DNA of 64,000 bases, taken from the NCBI RefSeq assembly GCF_030296935.1, contig NZ_AP028032.1, positions 1 to 64,000 of the forward strand, given 5' to 3'. Source of the DNA: Coprobacter fastidiosus. Its GTDB lineage: Bacteria > Bacteroidota > Bacteroidia > Bacteroidales > Coprobacteraceae. Shown piece by piece: positions 51,787-61,112 of the stretch. A program made the position numbers and the translations under genes. The notes under the pieces are model-generated. The model worked only from the letters and a program-made list of their open reading frames with translations. It made no database searches and was not told the origin of the DNA. Each line of letters opens with the position of its first letter. Positions within the stretch are counted from its first letter, which is position 1.

Positions 51787-53082
51787 TTATTTTTTGCGTA
51801 AATCTTTTACTCGCACAGCTTTACCATCTGACTGCGGAAGACTTCCTCTATCGACTAATTTTACTTTAGGCGTCAACAGTATTTCGTCTTTCAATCGATG
51901 GGTAATTTCTTTTGTAAGCTGTTGTAATTGGCTGTAATCGTCGGTAAATAGCTCTCCGAGCTCGACGTCTATCATGAGTTCGTCATTATTGCCGATTGTT
52001 TCGATCGTAATCAGGTAATTTGTCCCGAGTTCTTTAAATTGTAAAAGAATCTTTTCGATTTGCATCGGGAAGATATTCACACCTTTTACGATAAACATGT
52101 CGTCACTACGTCCTTTCAGCCGGTCTATTCTTCGGTGAGTTCGTCCGCAGGGACATTCTCCTGGAATAATCCGGGTCAAATCCCGGGTTCTGTATCTCAG
52201 TAACGGCATAGCATCCCGGTCGAGAGTCGTGAGTACCAATTCTCCGATTTCACCGTCAGGTACGGGTTCTAAAGTTTCAGGATCGATGATTTCCATGAGG
52301 AAACAGTCTTCCCACAGATGCAGACCGTTTTGATAAGTACATTCGAAAGCTACACCCGGACCGCTCATTTCGGACATTCCGAAACTGTTATATGCTTTCA
52401 CTCCTAATAATTCTTCTATTCGTTTTCTCTGTTCCTCAGTATGGGGTTCGGCACCGATAATTAATGTTTTTAATTTCGTGTCTTTTCGAGGATCGATACC
52501 GCATTCGAACAAGACTTCGGCCAGACGGGTTGCATAGCTGGGTATGGCATGAATGGCTGTCGTTCCGAAATCGGTAATGAATTTTACTTGCCGCAGACTA
52601 TTTCCCGCTGCTGCAGGAACTGTCAGAGCTCCTAAACGTTCTGCTCCGTATTGAAATCCGAGTCCGCCGGTAAACATACCGTATCCTGATGTATTTTGAA
52701 ATACATCGGTGTTCCGTATGCCTACCATATACATGCAACGGGCTACTCGGTTAGCCCATTGGTCGAGATCATGTTGTGAATGACATATAACAGTCGGATT
52801 ACCAGTCGTCCCACTTGAAGAGTGCAATCGTACGACATTTTTCATATCTGTAGCAACCAGTCCGAAAGGATAATATTCCCTTAAATCGGCTTTTGTTGTG
52901 AAAGGTAGTTTTCTAATGTCTTCTACGGTCGATATAGAATCGGATGTAATCCCTTTTTCTCCTAAAATTTTAGCATAAAAAGGTGAATGAAGCGCAATGT
53001 CGATGCTTCTTTTCAACCTTTCGACCTGTAATTTCTGTAATTCAGAACGTTTGATCGTTTCGATTTCGGGTTGATAGTACAT
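51787..53082 (-). CDS. paaK: Phenylacetate-CoA ligase family enzyme
   Basis: AMP-forming ligase of 431 residues that joins CoA to phenylacetate or a related aryl acid. LHSSSGTTGNPTV (about 90-102) is the ATP/AMP-binding loop, SFGMSEMSGPG the second AMP motif, YRTRDLTRI the hinge region, and the C-terminal domain ends with KVRLVDRGSLPQSDGK-like KVKLVDRGSLPQ with the catalytic lysine region GKAVRV. The neighbouring ACT gene is the usual partner. In anaerobes this enzyme often serves aryl-acid uptake or amino-acid synthesis in reverse. Confidence 0.88.
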   Translation of the reverse strand: MYYQPEIETIKRSELQKLQVERLKRSIDIALHSPFYAKILGEKGITSDSISTVEDIRKLPFTTKADLREYYPFGLVATDMKNVVRLHSSSGTTGNPTVICHSQHDLDQWANRVARCMYMVGIRNTDVFQNTSGYGMFTGGLGFQYGAERLGALTVPAAAGNSLRQVKFITDFGTTAIHAIPSYATRLAEVLFECGIDPRKDTKLKTLIIGAEPHTEEQRKRIEELLGVKAYNSFGMSEMSGPGVAFECTYQNGLHLWEDCFLMEIIDPETLEPVPDGEIGELVLTTLDRDAMPLLRYRTRDLTRIIPGECPCGRTHRRIDRLKGRSDDMFIVKGVNIFPMQIEKILLQFKELGTNYLITIETIGNNDELMIDVELGELFTDDYSQLQQLTKEITHRLKDEILLTPKVKLVDRGSLPQSDGKAVRVKDLRKK

Positions 53083-53119
53083 AGTTGGAAATTAACTTAA
53101 AAATGTGTGTCGGTTATGT

Positions 53120-54766
53120 TTATTGGTATAAATACCTTTTGATACTGCGTTTCGGTGTTTTTTCAAACTCTTCATAATGGATGTTGATTTGACTTATCTG
53201 GCTGTATGCCGGAAGCTCTTTATTCAAAGCGATTCGATTCTCCTCCATTTGAGTTTCGATATTTTTCTGAGTTATATTTTCTTTTCCGGCATTTTCGAAA
53301 TCAGGATAAACCAAAGCGATAAGTTTCCCTTCTTTTTCAATGACAATGGATTCGCTGACAAAGGGCATATTGTTCAATTTCCCTTCGATCTCTTCAGGAT
53401 ATATATTTTGTCCCGACGGTCCTAAAATCATATTTTTGCTTCGGCCTTTGAGATAGATGAAATTATCCTTGTCCATAACGGCGAGATCTCCCGTATTCAA
53501 CCATCCGTCTTTGAAAGCATTTTCTGTAGCTTCATTATTTTTATAATACCCGAGCATAACATTGTCTCCTTTGACATGCAGTTCTCCTACGATATTTTCC
53601 GGATCGGATGAGTCGATTCGGGCTTGCATACGATCTACTATTTTACCGCAAGATGTGGCTCTGCTTTGTTTCCAAGGCGCGTATGAAATCAATGGTCCGC
53701 ATTCTGTCATTCCATATCCTACCGTGAACGGAAAATTGATTTTTTTCAGAAATTGTTCCACTTCTTTATTCAGTGCGGCACCGCCGATAATTAATTCATG
53801 CAAATTCCCTCCGAACGTTTCTTCGAGCTTCATTTTAATTTTTGAAAGAAGTTGAGTATCAAGAACGGGGATCATCAACATAAGTTTCATCAAAGGTTTG
53901 TCCAGCAACGGGAATACTTTGGTTTTAATGATTTTTTCAATAATTAGAGGTACCGCTACGATTAGTTTTGGTTTTACTTCGGCAAAAGCATCCATAATTA
54001 TTTTAGGCGAGGGAATGCGGGTCAAAAAATGAATATGGCAACCTTTTGCAAAAGGATGCATCAATTCTACGGCCAGACCGTACATATGTGCCATCGGAAG
54101 CATCGATACTGTCCCGTCACCTTCACGCAAAAAATCGAGATTCTCCAAACAAAATTTCAAGTTCGACCAAATGCTGCGATAAGAGAGCATTACACCTTTT
54201 GAAAAACCTGTAGAACCGGAAGTATAATTTATGAGAGCCAACTCGTCAGGTTGGTCTTCATAATATTTTACATCGTCTTTTGTAAATCGATTCGGAAATT
54301 TCTTTCCGAAATATTCGTTCAGATGTTCCCGTGCATCTGTCAGGCTTTTCTTTTTAGATATAAGTACGGAAAAATCGTTGATCAAAATGATCGCATTGAG
54401 GTTAGGCATTTGCGACTCGTTCAAGTTTTCCCATACTACGTCTCCAACAAACAAAAGTTTAGCGTCAGAATGATTGACAATATGGTGAACGTTATCTGCT
54501 TTGAACTCATGAAGTATGGGTACGGCTACTGCACCGTATGCCAATGTGGCGAAAAAAGCGACTGCCCAATGCGACGAGTTTCGTCCACATATTGCGATTT
54601 TATCGCCTTTTTGTATTCCTGCGGCTTCAATCAAAATGTGTAGCTTTTCTATTTTGCGGGCAATATCTTTATATTGGTATGAAACACCTTTAAAGTCCGA
54701 TAAAGCGACCAGTTCCCAGTGTTCACGAATGCTGTTTTCTATATACGCATTAAAACTTTGTTGCAT
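53120..54766 (-). CDS. Long-chain acyl-CoA synthetase-like AMP-binding enzyme
   Basis: ANL-superfamily ligase of 548 residues. NYTSGSTGFSKGVML is the phosphate-binding loop, GYGMTECGPLIS the AMP motif, and LNTGDLAVMDKDNFIYLKGRSKNMI the hinge. The C-terminal domain ends in KTPKRSIKRYLYQ, with the catalytic lysine region. Length and motifs fit fatty acyl-CoA synthetases (FadD-like). The frame opens at 54829, but ATG 54766 starts the family N-terminus. It precedes paaK by 37 bases and may head the five-gene run ending in xpt. Confidence 0.87.
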   Translation of the reverse strand: MQQSFNAYIENSIREHWELVALSDFKGVSYQYKDIARKIEKLHILIEAAGIQKGDKIAICGRNSSHWAVAFFATLAYGAVAVPILHEFKADNVHHIVNHSDAKLLFVGDVVWENLNESQMPNLNAIILINDFSVLISKKKSLTDAREHLNEYFGKKFPNRFTKDDVKYYEDQPDELALINYTSGSTGFSKGVMLSYRSIWSNLKFCLENLDFLREGDGTVSMLPMAHMYGLAVELMHPFAKGCHIHFLTRIPSPKIIMDAFAEVKPKLIVAVPLIIEKIIKTKVFPLLDKPLMKLMLMIPVLDTQLLSKIKMKLEETFGGNLHELIIGGAALNKEVEQFLKKINFPFTVGYGMTECGPLISYAPWKQSRATSCGKIVDRMQARIDSSDPENIVGELHVKGDNVMLGYYKNNEATENAFKDGWLNTGDLAVMDKDNFIYLKGRSKNMILGPSGQNIYPEEIEGKLNNMPFVSESIVIEKEGKLIALVYPDFENAGKENITQKNIETQMEENRIALNKELPAYSQISQINIHYEEFEKTPKRSIKRYLYQ

Positions 54767-54795
54767 ATTTATGGCTTTTAATAATATTCTAATTA

Positions 54796-54803
54796 CAAAC
54801 TTA
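54796..54803 (-). promoter_or_regulatory. Candidate -7 promoter element of the acyl-CoA ligase gene
   Basis: Minus-strand TAAGTTTG matches TAnnTTTG exactly, 30 bases before the chosen ATG. This also supports ATG 54766 over the longer frame. Confidence 0.5.
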
Positions 54804-54876
54804 CGAAAAAAAGTTCGGTTGGAAAACAATTTGCTATTTTCTTCAGATTTATCTTAAAGAAAGGATGTAGAAAAAG

Positions 54877-54928
54877 CCGTTCGATAAAAAATGCTGTATG
54901 ATATCATACAGCATTTTTTATCGAACGG
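54877..54928. terminator. 26-bp perfect palindromic terminator
   Basis: 54877-54902 and 54903-54928 are perfect reverse complements with no spacer (centre TGATATCA), containing AAAAAATGCTG / CAGCATTTTTT. It ends transcription of the TonB-plug gene, whose stop is six bases away, on the minus strand. Confidence 0.88.
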
Positions 54929-54934
54929 TCGAGA

Positions 54935-57643
54935 TTACAAATCTTTTACATATCGGCACACTCTGCCGTCGGCACTTATTCCTTCGATAACGATATGGTA
55001 TGATCCGGGATTATCCGAAGTATAAAATTCTATTTCTTGTTTACCGTCTGCTCCGATTGTGACAAAAGGATTCCAATAAATCGTACTTCTGAGATCCGGA
55101 GTAGATTCTTGTTTCTCTTCAGGAGTTTCGTATTTAGGGTTATAAAATTGTACATCTTGGGTATATCCTAATGGCTTGATTGTTATTAATCCGGGAGAAG
55201 GAGCACCTTTTACTTCCGCACCTTTTTTTAAAGTGATAATGATTGCTCCTCCACTTCCGGCGCTTCCGAAAATAGAAGCATTACTTCCCTTCATGATTTC
55301 AAGGGATGCTATATCCGACACAACTATCGATTCGAGTATCGATCCTCCGATCGGTCCGAATGAGTTTTCATTTTGTTCCATCTCGTCTACAGGAGCATCA
55401 TACATGACATCATCGACAACAACGACAGGGGGACGATTATTTCCCCGTATGCGTATTTGATTTCCGCTTCGTTGCACTCCGGGAATCGTTCCAAGTAAAT
55501 CGTACACAGAGTTTGCATTAGTGCGTTCTATATCTTCACTATCTATAGAATAATTCATTACGCTCGAATAAATGCTTTTATTTTCATTTTCCTGACTTAT
55601 TTTATGTCCTTTTACAACGATTTCCTTTAAATTGATAACACGCATGCCGCCTTCATTATAATATTTATCCCGTACGTTTGCTAAATAATCATCCATATAT
55701 TGAACAGAGTCGTTGGAAAAAGGTATTTTGTGTACTGTTTTCGGAATGGCCGTCGAGTCGATTGTAATGTCAACTGTAGCAAATCCCTTTTTAGTTCGAG
55801 CTTGAATGACAAATGTAGTGCTGTCCGGGAATAAAAGATTATCTATCATGAATCTCCCTTCGGGGTTGGTCTCTGTCATTTGCAGTATATTTTGTGTTGG
55901 CGCAAGTGCAATAATCGGGGCTTTGTTCTTTTTCCCGAACAGTCCTTTTACCGTACCGCTGATGTACAGTCCCTGCTCTACCGGATATTGAACATTTATA
56001 TCGGGGAGTTTATTTATGTCTTTTACCTTGAATCTTTTCCATCCGTGAGTGAGCATTACGAAATCTAAATAACGTTCGGTTTTACCGGAATTATCCTTGA
56101 AATAAAATCCGGGGGCTTCTATATATCCTTTTAGATCAGAGGTTAAAAGAATATTAGAACATATATTGTCGGCCAGAGAGTCGTTTTTTACAAGATTGTT
56201 GTCGGTTATGCTGATTGAATATTCTCCCGGTAAAGGCATCCCGTCGATACTATTCGTTACTGCAATGTTCAGTTTTACTTTTTCTCTTTTTCCATATTCT
56301 TTTTTATCCGTGTTTATCTCCCATTGATCCGTAGATGGATGTTTGATGAAAACAAGTCGTTCGCTGATAGGTATCCCCTTGCTGTTTAACAGCATGAGGT
56401 GAGTAATTCCGTTTTTCAGAGTTTTGTCACTTATTTTTCCTATGCTATTTTGTTCAGTAATACGGGTCAATACTCTTAATTCTCCACGTGTATGAGCCAA
56501 TAAATACAGTGTATCGGGCAAAACCGTGTTTTCACTTTTTTGTACTTGATAACGTATGTAACCTTTGTAGTGAACCGCTGCTAATTTTATCCCGTCGTTT
56601 TTTACTTCGGGGAGTTCGAATCGTTTCGTAACATTGTCGCTCGATGTGACGATAGCATGAAATTTATCTCCGGCTTGAGGAGAAATACTGACAGCTCCCA
56701 TTCCTCTGTACTCACTGCCGAATATAGAGATAGTATCACCAGCTTGATTTAGTATTACACCGGTTATTTCCTTAGAGAAACCGTCGCTGCCTAAAGCTTT
56801 GAATGCTACGATCTGGTTTGTCGTATTTAATAATTCTCCACCTTCGGGTAAAAAATCGACATGAAAATCTTTTGAAAAATTAGGAATGAAAAACGTTCTG
56901 TCATAAGTATATTGCTTATCGTCAAATCGGACATCGATGCGACGTTGTATATCGGGAGTTTTAAATTCCGGCAAAGAGATGTATATATATCCTTCTTCGT
57001 TTGTTACCGAAGTTCCTTTTATCGGCTTTTTTAGTTCGTTGTCAAAGACCGTATACTTTATCTTTGTTTTGCTGAATACCCCATTTGTATTGTTAAAAAA
57101 TTTGATTTTAGCAAGATATCCGTCATCTGTTTTCTGATATTCGATAGAGGAGAGGATGCTCACGTCTATGGCATTTCCTATTTTAATATCCCTGAGATAC
57201 ATGTATTCGGGATCAGCATTTACCATCCAATTACTGTATGCCCTTATGTAATAATCACCGGCAGGCATTTCGGCAGGTAAAACGAAATTGTTCTGAAACC
57301 CGTGTTCTTGTCGTTTTACCTTTTTTCGTTGAATGATAGAGTCGTTGCGGTCTATCAGTTCTACCGTAATAAAGTTGCTGCGAGTATTGTCGATATGAGT
57401 AATGGCATTGACAAGGTAACCTTTGAACCAAATGCTTTCTCCTGCACCGTAATAAGGCTTATCCAATTGTAGATATAACTTTTCTTGAGGAATGCGGCTG
57501 ATTATATCGAAATATGAGGTTAATTTGTCTTCTTGAGAAAATGTTTCTGATTTGTCTTTATTTTGGCTATATATACTAGGGCCTAATCCTATTAATAAAC
57601 ATAAAACAACAGATGTTTTAAGTTTGTATAAATATGTGTTCAT
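54935..57643 (-). CDS. Exported MG2-type protein with orphan TonB-receptor plug domain
   Basis: Large exported protein of 902 residues with a signal peptide (cleavage near SIYSQ, about 26). LYLQLDKPYYGAGESIWFKG (56-75) begins an alpha-2-macroglobulin MG2-like domain, followed by more Ig-like and carboxypeptidase-regulatory-like regions. A TonB-dependent receptor plug lies at about 674-805 (IVVKGHK, LGTIPGVQ, IRIRG, GSAGSGGAIIITLKKG). Only about 100 residues follow, so the outer-membrane barrel is absent. This Bacteroidetes-specific architecture is known but its role is not settled. It is followed directly by a strong terminator. Confidence 0.85.
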   Translation of the reverse strand: MNTYLYKLKTSVVLCLLIGLGPSIYSQNKDKSETFSQEDKLTSYFDIISRIPQEKLYLQLDKPYYGAGESIWFKGYLVNAITHIDNTRSNFITVELIDRNDSIIQRKKVKRQEHGFQNNFVLPAEMPAGDYYIRAYSNWMVNADPEYMYLRDIKIGNAIDVSILSSIEYQKTDDGYLAKIKFFNNTNGVFSKTKIKYTVFDNELKKPIKGTSVTNEEGYIYISLPEFKTPDIQRRIDVRFDDKQYTYDRTFFIPNFSKDFHVDFLPEGGELLNTTNQIVAFKALGSDGFSKEITGVILNQAGDTISIFGSEYRGMGAVSISPQAGDKFHAIVTSSDNVTKRFELPEVKNDGIKLAAVHYKGYIRYQVQKSENTVLPDTLYLLAHTRGELRVLTRITEQNSIGKISDKTLKNGITHLMLLNSKGIPISERLVFIKHPSTDQWEINTDKKEYGKREKVKLNIAVTNSIDGMPLPGEYSISITDNNLVKNDSLADNICSNILLTSDLKGYIEAPGFYFKDNSGKTERYLDFVMLTHGWKRFKVKDINKLPDINVQYPVEQGLYISGTVKGLFGKKNKAPIIALAPTQNILQMTETNPEGRFMIDNLLFPDSTTFVIQARTKKGFATVDITIDSTAIPKTVHKIPFSNDSVQYMDDYLANVRDKYYNEGGMRVINLKEIVVKGHKISQENENKSIYSSVMNYSIDSEDIERTNANSVYDLLGTIPGVQRSGNQIRIRGNNRPPVVVVDDVMYDAPVDEMEQNENSFGPIGGSILESIVVSDIASLEIMKGSNASIFGSAGSGGAIIITLKKGAEVKGAPSPGLITIKPLGYTQDVQFYNPKYETPEEKQESTPDLRSTIYWNPFVTIGADGKQEIEFYTSDNPGSYHIVIEGISADGRVCRYVKDL

Positions 57644-57742
57644 GGAGTTTTTCTATATAGGGTTATTGGAAATAGGTTTGTTCTGTTGGGGGTTATCTTG
57701 TTAGACTTCCGAATGATTGGGAAGTTTAATCGATAATATCTT

Positions 57743-58096
57743 TTAGGGTAAACTTTGAATTTGTTTTATGTAAGATATGAACTCTTCGTTAGTCATCTTA
57801 AAATCGCGTTCTTTATAATGTACATAATCTTCGAAATAGTCACTGGCTATATCGGCGACAATGTCTTTTCCATTCAGATTGTTATCGTTCAACTTTCTCT
57901 CTATTTTGTCTTTAAACCATTGTACGGTTTTTATTTTCTCCTCCCATAATTCGGGCTGTTCTTGAGACAAGACATGTTCGTTTTTAATAATCAGATAACA
58001 TGTGGCATAAAATTTCTCGATACTCTTGAATATAGGTTTGAATGTTTCAAGTATGGGAGATTGTAGATCGTTCAAATAAATTTCAGTCTGTGTCAT
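57743..58096 (-). CDS. Small hypothetical protein
   Basis: An unrecognised, mostly helical, acidic protein of 117 residues with no signal peptide or membrane segment. It is rich in Glu, Lys and Tyr (YHKERDF-like region near 92). It is 100 bases upstream of the plug-domain gene on the same strand and may share its transcript. The start ATG and the compact, charged composition support a real gene; function unknown. Confidence 0.6.
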   Translation of the reverse strand: MTQTEIYLNDLQSPILETFKPIFKSIEKFYATCYLIIKNEHVLSQEQPELWEEKIKTVQWFKDKIERKLNDNNLNGKDIVADIASDYFEDYVHYKERDFKMTNEEFISYIKQIQSLP

Positions 58097-58300
58097 AAAT
58101 GTATATGTTATGTTACAAAAATAAGATTAAAGTATAGAATAAAAAATATTTCTATAAATTAAATGGGAACTGTATTAGAAAATCATATAACTTATATAAT
58201 AGTCGGGGGATAAAAAGATAAGAATGCCCAATAAGGAAAATATGGGACAGATCAAAAGATGTGTGTAAATCTTTGTTTCTTTGATTTTTTGATAGATTGT

Positions 58301-58332
58301 TAGAACCTGTCGTATAAATATGACAGGTTCTA
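58301..58332 (-). terminator. Hairpin after the PhoR-like kinase gene
   Basis: TAGAACCTGTC (58301-58311) pairs with GACAGGTTCTA (58322-58332), 15 bases past the kinase stop on the minus strand. There is no clear T-run, so termination may be weak. Confidence 0.55.
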
Positions 58333-58346
58333 TATTGTCGGTAGGT

Positions 58347-60116
58347 TTATTTTTTCAGTGTGAAAAGAAATTCGAGTCCTCCGTTGATCTGATTTTTTGC
58401 CAAAATTTCACCTTTATGGAATAATACAGCATTTTTTACGATTGCCAGTCCGAGACCGGTACCTCCCAATTTGCGGGAACGGCCTTTATCTACTCTGTAA
58501 AAACGTTCGAATAGGCGGTTCAGATGTTCTTCCGAAACCCCGATTCCGTTATCTGAGAAAGAAAAATAATAATAGTTGTCATCTTGCAAATAACAGTGGA
58601 TTGAAATCGTTGTTTCAGTACCGGCATAGGCAATGGCATTATCCGTGAGATTTCTGAAAATAGAATATAGGAGAGAATGATTCCCATTCAGTATCATATT
58701 CTCGGGTAGTGAAATATCCAATTCCATTTTCTTGTTTTCCAATGAAGTAGAAGTATCGGCAATAACCTCTTCGATAATTTTATTTATCGATATAGGTTCG
58801 CAATCGAAAAGATCGTTCGATTCATCGATCCGGTTCAGTATCGAAATGTCATGCAATAAATCTGTCAGTCGTTTTGTTTGGGCATAGCACCTATTGAGAA
58901 ATAGTGTACGCTTTTCTTCAGGTAAAGTCGGATTGTCGATGATTGTCTCCATATATCCCTGAATACTACTAACCGGAGTTTTAAGTTCATGAGCGATATT
59001 TTGTGTCAATTGACGTTTCAGACGACTTTCCTCTTCTTGTTGAGTTACGTTATTTATCGATATTTCGAATGAGTTGTCTTGAAACAAAATACATTCTATT
59101 TGGAATGATTTGCTGTTTTTACTCAATAAAAATGAATCGCTTATAATTTCTTCACGGGAATGATTCGGGTAGCTGTTTTTATCGACGAAATCGAATATTT
59201 GCTTGAACTCTTGTACTTCAAAAATATCATCGATAGAAGAAAACGGCTCGTCGGAAATCAAGTTTGCATATTGTACAAATAGATTATTTGCTACGATAAC
59301 CTTCTTTTCTTGAGAAAAGACGGCAAGCCCTTCCTTAGATATTTGTAAATGTTTGATCAACTTTTCTTTTTCTATAGACAGTTCTTCTTTGGTGTGATGC
59401 AGATTTTTGTAAATGCGGATGATATTGTGTGTTATGTCTCCGATGTCATTATGAGCTAAAGGCATATTTACATCGATCGGTTTTTCTTGTTTTGCCCGGT
59501 TGGAGAAATCTCGAAGTATAGAGATCGATTTTCCCAATTTATTACAAAAATAATAAAGTATGATGATAGCTAATGCGGAAGTTATGATTAATATATAAGT
59601 AAACTGACTATCGCTTTTCAGCATAGATCCGGTTGATAAATCGAAAGGAAGAGCCGATCGGACGATTACGTCTTTATATTTCCGGGCGGAATAAAAATAA
59701 TCTTTTCCCGGACGTGTTTCGGAACTTCGTAAAGAATATCCGATTTCGGAATGAATTGCTTGATCTATTTCCGGTCGTTTTTTGTGGTTGGGCAGAGGGA
59801 TAGAATCGTTATGCCCGCTGTCGGTAATGACTTTTCCGTCCAGAGTCGTAATGGTTACACGTAAGTTTTTGTCGGTAATTCCGGCTATTATAGAGTCAAG
59901 TTTGGCTTCGGTCATTTGTGAAGAAGAATATTCTCTATATATCAGATTATTGTAATCTTGAAGAATCGAATTAAGCATTCCTTTTCGAGTCTCTTTATCC
60001 AGATTGAACTGGGTAAAGAAAATGACCAAAATGAATGTGATAAACAAAGAAGCTATCGATATGAAAAGCTCTATGTGAAAAGGTATTCTGCGTTTGTCTT
60101 TTTCAGTATAACTCAT
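58347..60116 (-). CDS. PhoR-like sensor histidine kinase
   Basis: Membrane kinase of 589 residues with two helices (about 18-36 and 172-192) around a periplasmic domain of about 135 residues, a HAMP linker, a PAS-like domain (about 255-360), the dimerisation helix with QNIAHELKTPVSS (phospho-acceptor His376) and an HATPase domain (NAIAYAG, DNGIGVS, GTGLGLAIV). The frame also opens with TTG at 60134 overlapping the regulator stop, but ATG 60116 is the better start. PAS plus HAMP architecture and pairing resemble PhoR; the signal is unknown. Confidence 0.9.
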   Translation of the reverse strand: MSYTEKDKRRIPFHIELFISIASLFITFILVIFFTQFNLDKETRKGMLNSILQDYNNLIYREYSSSQMTEAKLDSIIAGITDKNLRVTITTLDGKVITDSGHNDSIPLPNHKKRPEIDQAIHSEIGYSLRSSETRPGKDYFYSARKYKDVIVRSALPFDLSTGSMLKSDSQFTYILIITSALAIIILYYFCNKLGKSISILRDFSNRAKQEKPIDVNMPLAHNDIGDITHNIIRIYKNLHHTKEELSIEKEKLIKHLQISKEGLAVFSQEKKVIVANNLFVQYANLISDEPFSSIDDIFEVQEFKQIFDFVDKNSYPNHSREEIISDSFLLSKNSKSFQIECILFQDNSFEISINNVTQQEEESRLKRQLTQNIAHELKTPVSSIQGYMETIIDNPTLPEEKRTLFLNRCYAQTKRLTDLLHDISILNRIDESNDLFDCEPISINKIIEEVIADTSTSLENKKMELDISLPENMILNGNHSLLYSIFRNLTDNAIAYAGTETTISIHCYLQDDNYYYFSFSDNGIGVSEEHLNRLFERFYRVDKGRSRKLGGTGLGLAIVKNAVLFHKGEILAKNQINGGLEFLFTLKK

Positions 60117-60130
60117 TATTTTAGCTTTAG

Positions 60131-60817
60131 TCAAGCATTTTCGAAACAGTATCCATATCCCAGACGGGTCACGATATTTTTCCCGTATTCTCCTATTTTT
60201 TTTCTTAATCGGGTGATATTCACGTCTATTGTGCGGTCTAATACATATACCTCGTCACTCCAGACACGGGATAGTATTTCTTCACGGGAGAAAACGTGAC
60301 CTTGATTTCCTAATAAAAGTTTCAGAATTTCGAACTCTTTTTTGGTCAGCGTAATTTCTTCTCCTTTGATTGTTACTTTTTTTTGTGGTATATTAACAAG
60401 AAGTTGATCAAAGGAGAGAGTTTCTTGACTTGTGTTGTTATCTGTTGCCGTTCGTCGCAGAACTGCCTTTACCCGAGCGATAACTTCTCTTATTGAGAAA
60501 GGTTTAGAAATATAATCATCTGCTCCGAGATTGAATCCGGTCAGTCGATCGTTTTCCGTATCTTTTGCTGTTAAAAAAATAATTGGAATTTTAGCTTTAT
60601 TATCATCTTTGCGAATGATGTTTGCCATTTTGAATCCGCTGATTTCTCCCATCATTACATCCAGCATGAGCAGATTATATACCGACAGATCTTTCTTTAG
60701 TGCTTCTTCTGCAGAATTAGCGGTATCTACTTCATAACCTTCTGTTTCGAGGTTAAACTTTAGTATTTCGCAAAGATCTTCTTCGTCATCGACTACCAGA
60801 ATTCTGTAATTTGTCAT
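60131..60817 (-). CDS. PhoB/OmpR-family response regulator
   Basis: The 228-residue regulator has a receiver domain (Asp53 phospho-acceptor, VVDDEED acidic pocket, YISKPF) and a PhoB-type winged helix (LTKKEFEILKLLL; RTIDVNITRLRKKIG). It is encoded just ahead of its kinase with a 14-base gap and the pair form one transcript. Regulated genes are unknown; this is one of two OmpR-type pairs in the window and they differ in sequence. Confidence 0.93.
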   Translation of the reverse strand: MTNYRILVVDDEEDLCEILKFNLETEGYEVDTANSAEEALKKDLSVYNLLMLDVMMGEISGFKMANIIRKDDNKAKIPIIFLTAKDTENDRLTGFNLGADDYISKPFSIREVIARVKAVLRRTATDNNTSQETLSFDQLLVNIPQKKVTIKGEEITLTKKEFEILKLLLGNQGHVFSREEILSRVWSDEVYVLDRTIDVNITRLRKKIGEYGKNIVTRLGYGYCFENA

Positions 60818-60885
60818 AACTGTTTATTTTTTATTGCAATACAAAAGTCGGAAAACACTGTTTCGTTAGTGTGAAATATATATTA

Positions 60886-60893
60886 CAAAGATA
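60886..60893 (-). promoter_or_regulatory. Candidate -7 promoter element of the PhoBR-like pair
   Basis: Minus-strand TATCTTTG, about 69 bases before the regulator ATG. The same octamer recurs on the minus strand at 60927-60934. Neither has a clear -33 element. Confidence 0.35.
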
Positions 60894-61077
60894 TTACTTT
60901 GCAAGGGGGTAATCTTGTTCTTTTGACAAAGATAAAAATAAAAATTTGTTTGATCAGGTAAGAAAAACATTTGATTGGTATTAGGGTGAGGCATTCATTA
61001 TTTATTGACAGAAAAGGGGTGTGCCGTTCTCAGATGTTCTAAAGAACAACTTGCTGTCGGAGAATCAAAAAATTGCG

Positions 61078-61085
61078 TATATTTG
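61078..61085 (+). promoter_or_regulatory. Candidate -7 promoter element of lepA
   Basis: TATATTTG matches TAnnTTTG, 27 bases before the lepA ATG. The -33 element is not clear. Confidence 0.45.
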
Positions 61086-61112
61086 CAAAGAGAAAAAACT
61101 AAGAAAAAATAA

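Noticed and set aside
60117-60134. TTG start of the PhoR-like kinase overlapping the regulator stop
   Set aside because: An ATG 18 bases downstream gives a normal start with a 14-base gap; TTG starts were not needed elsewhere in the window.
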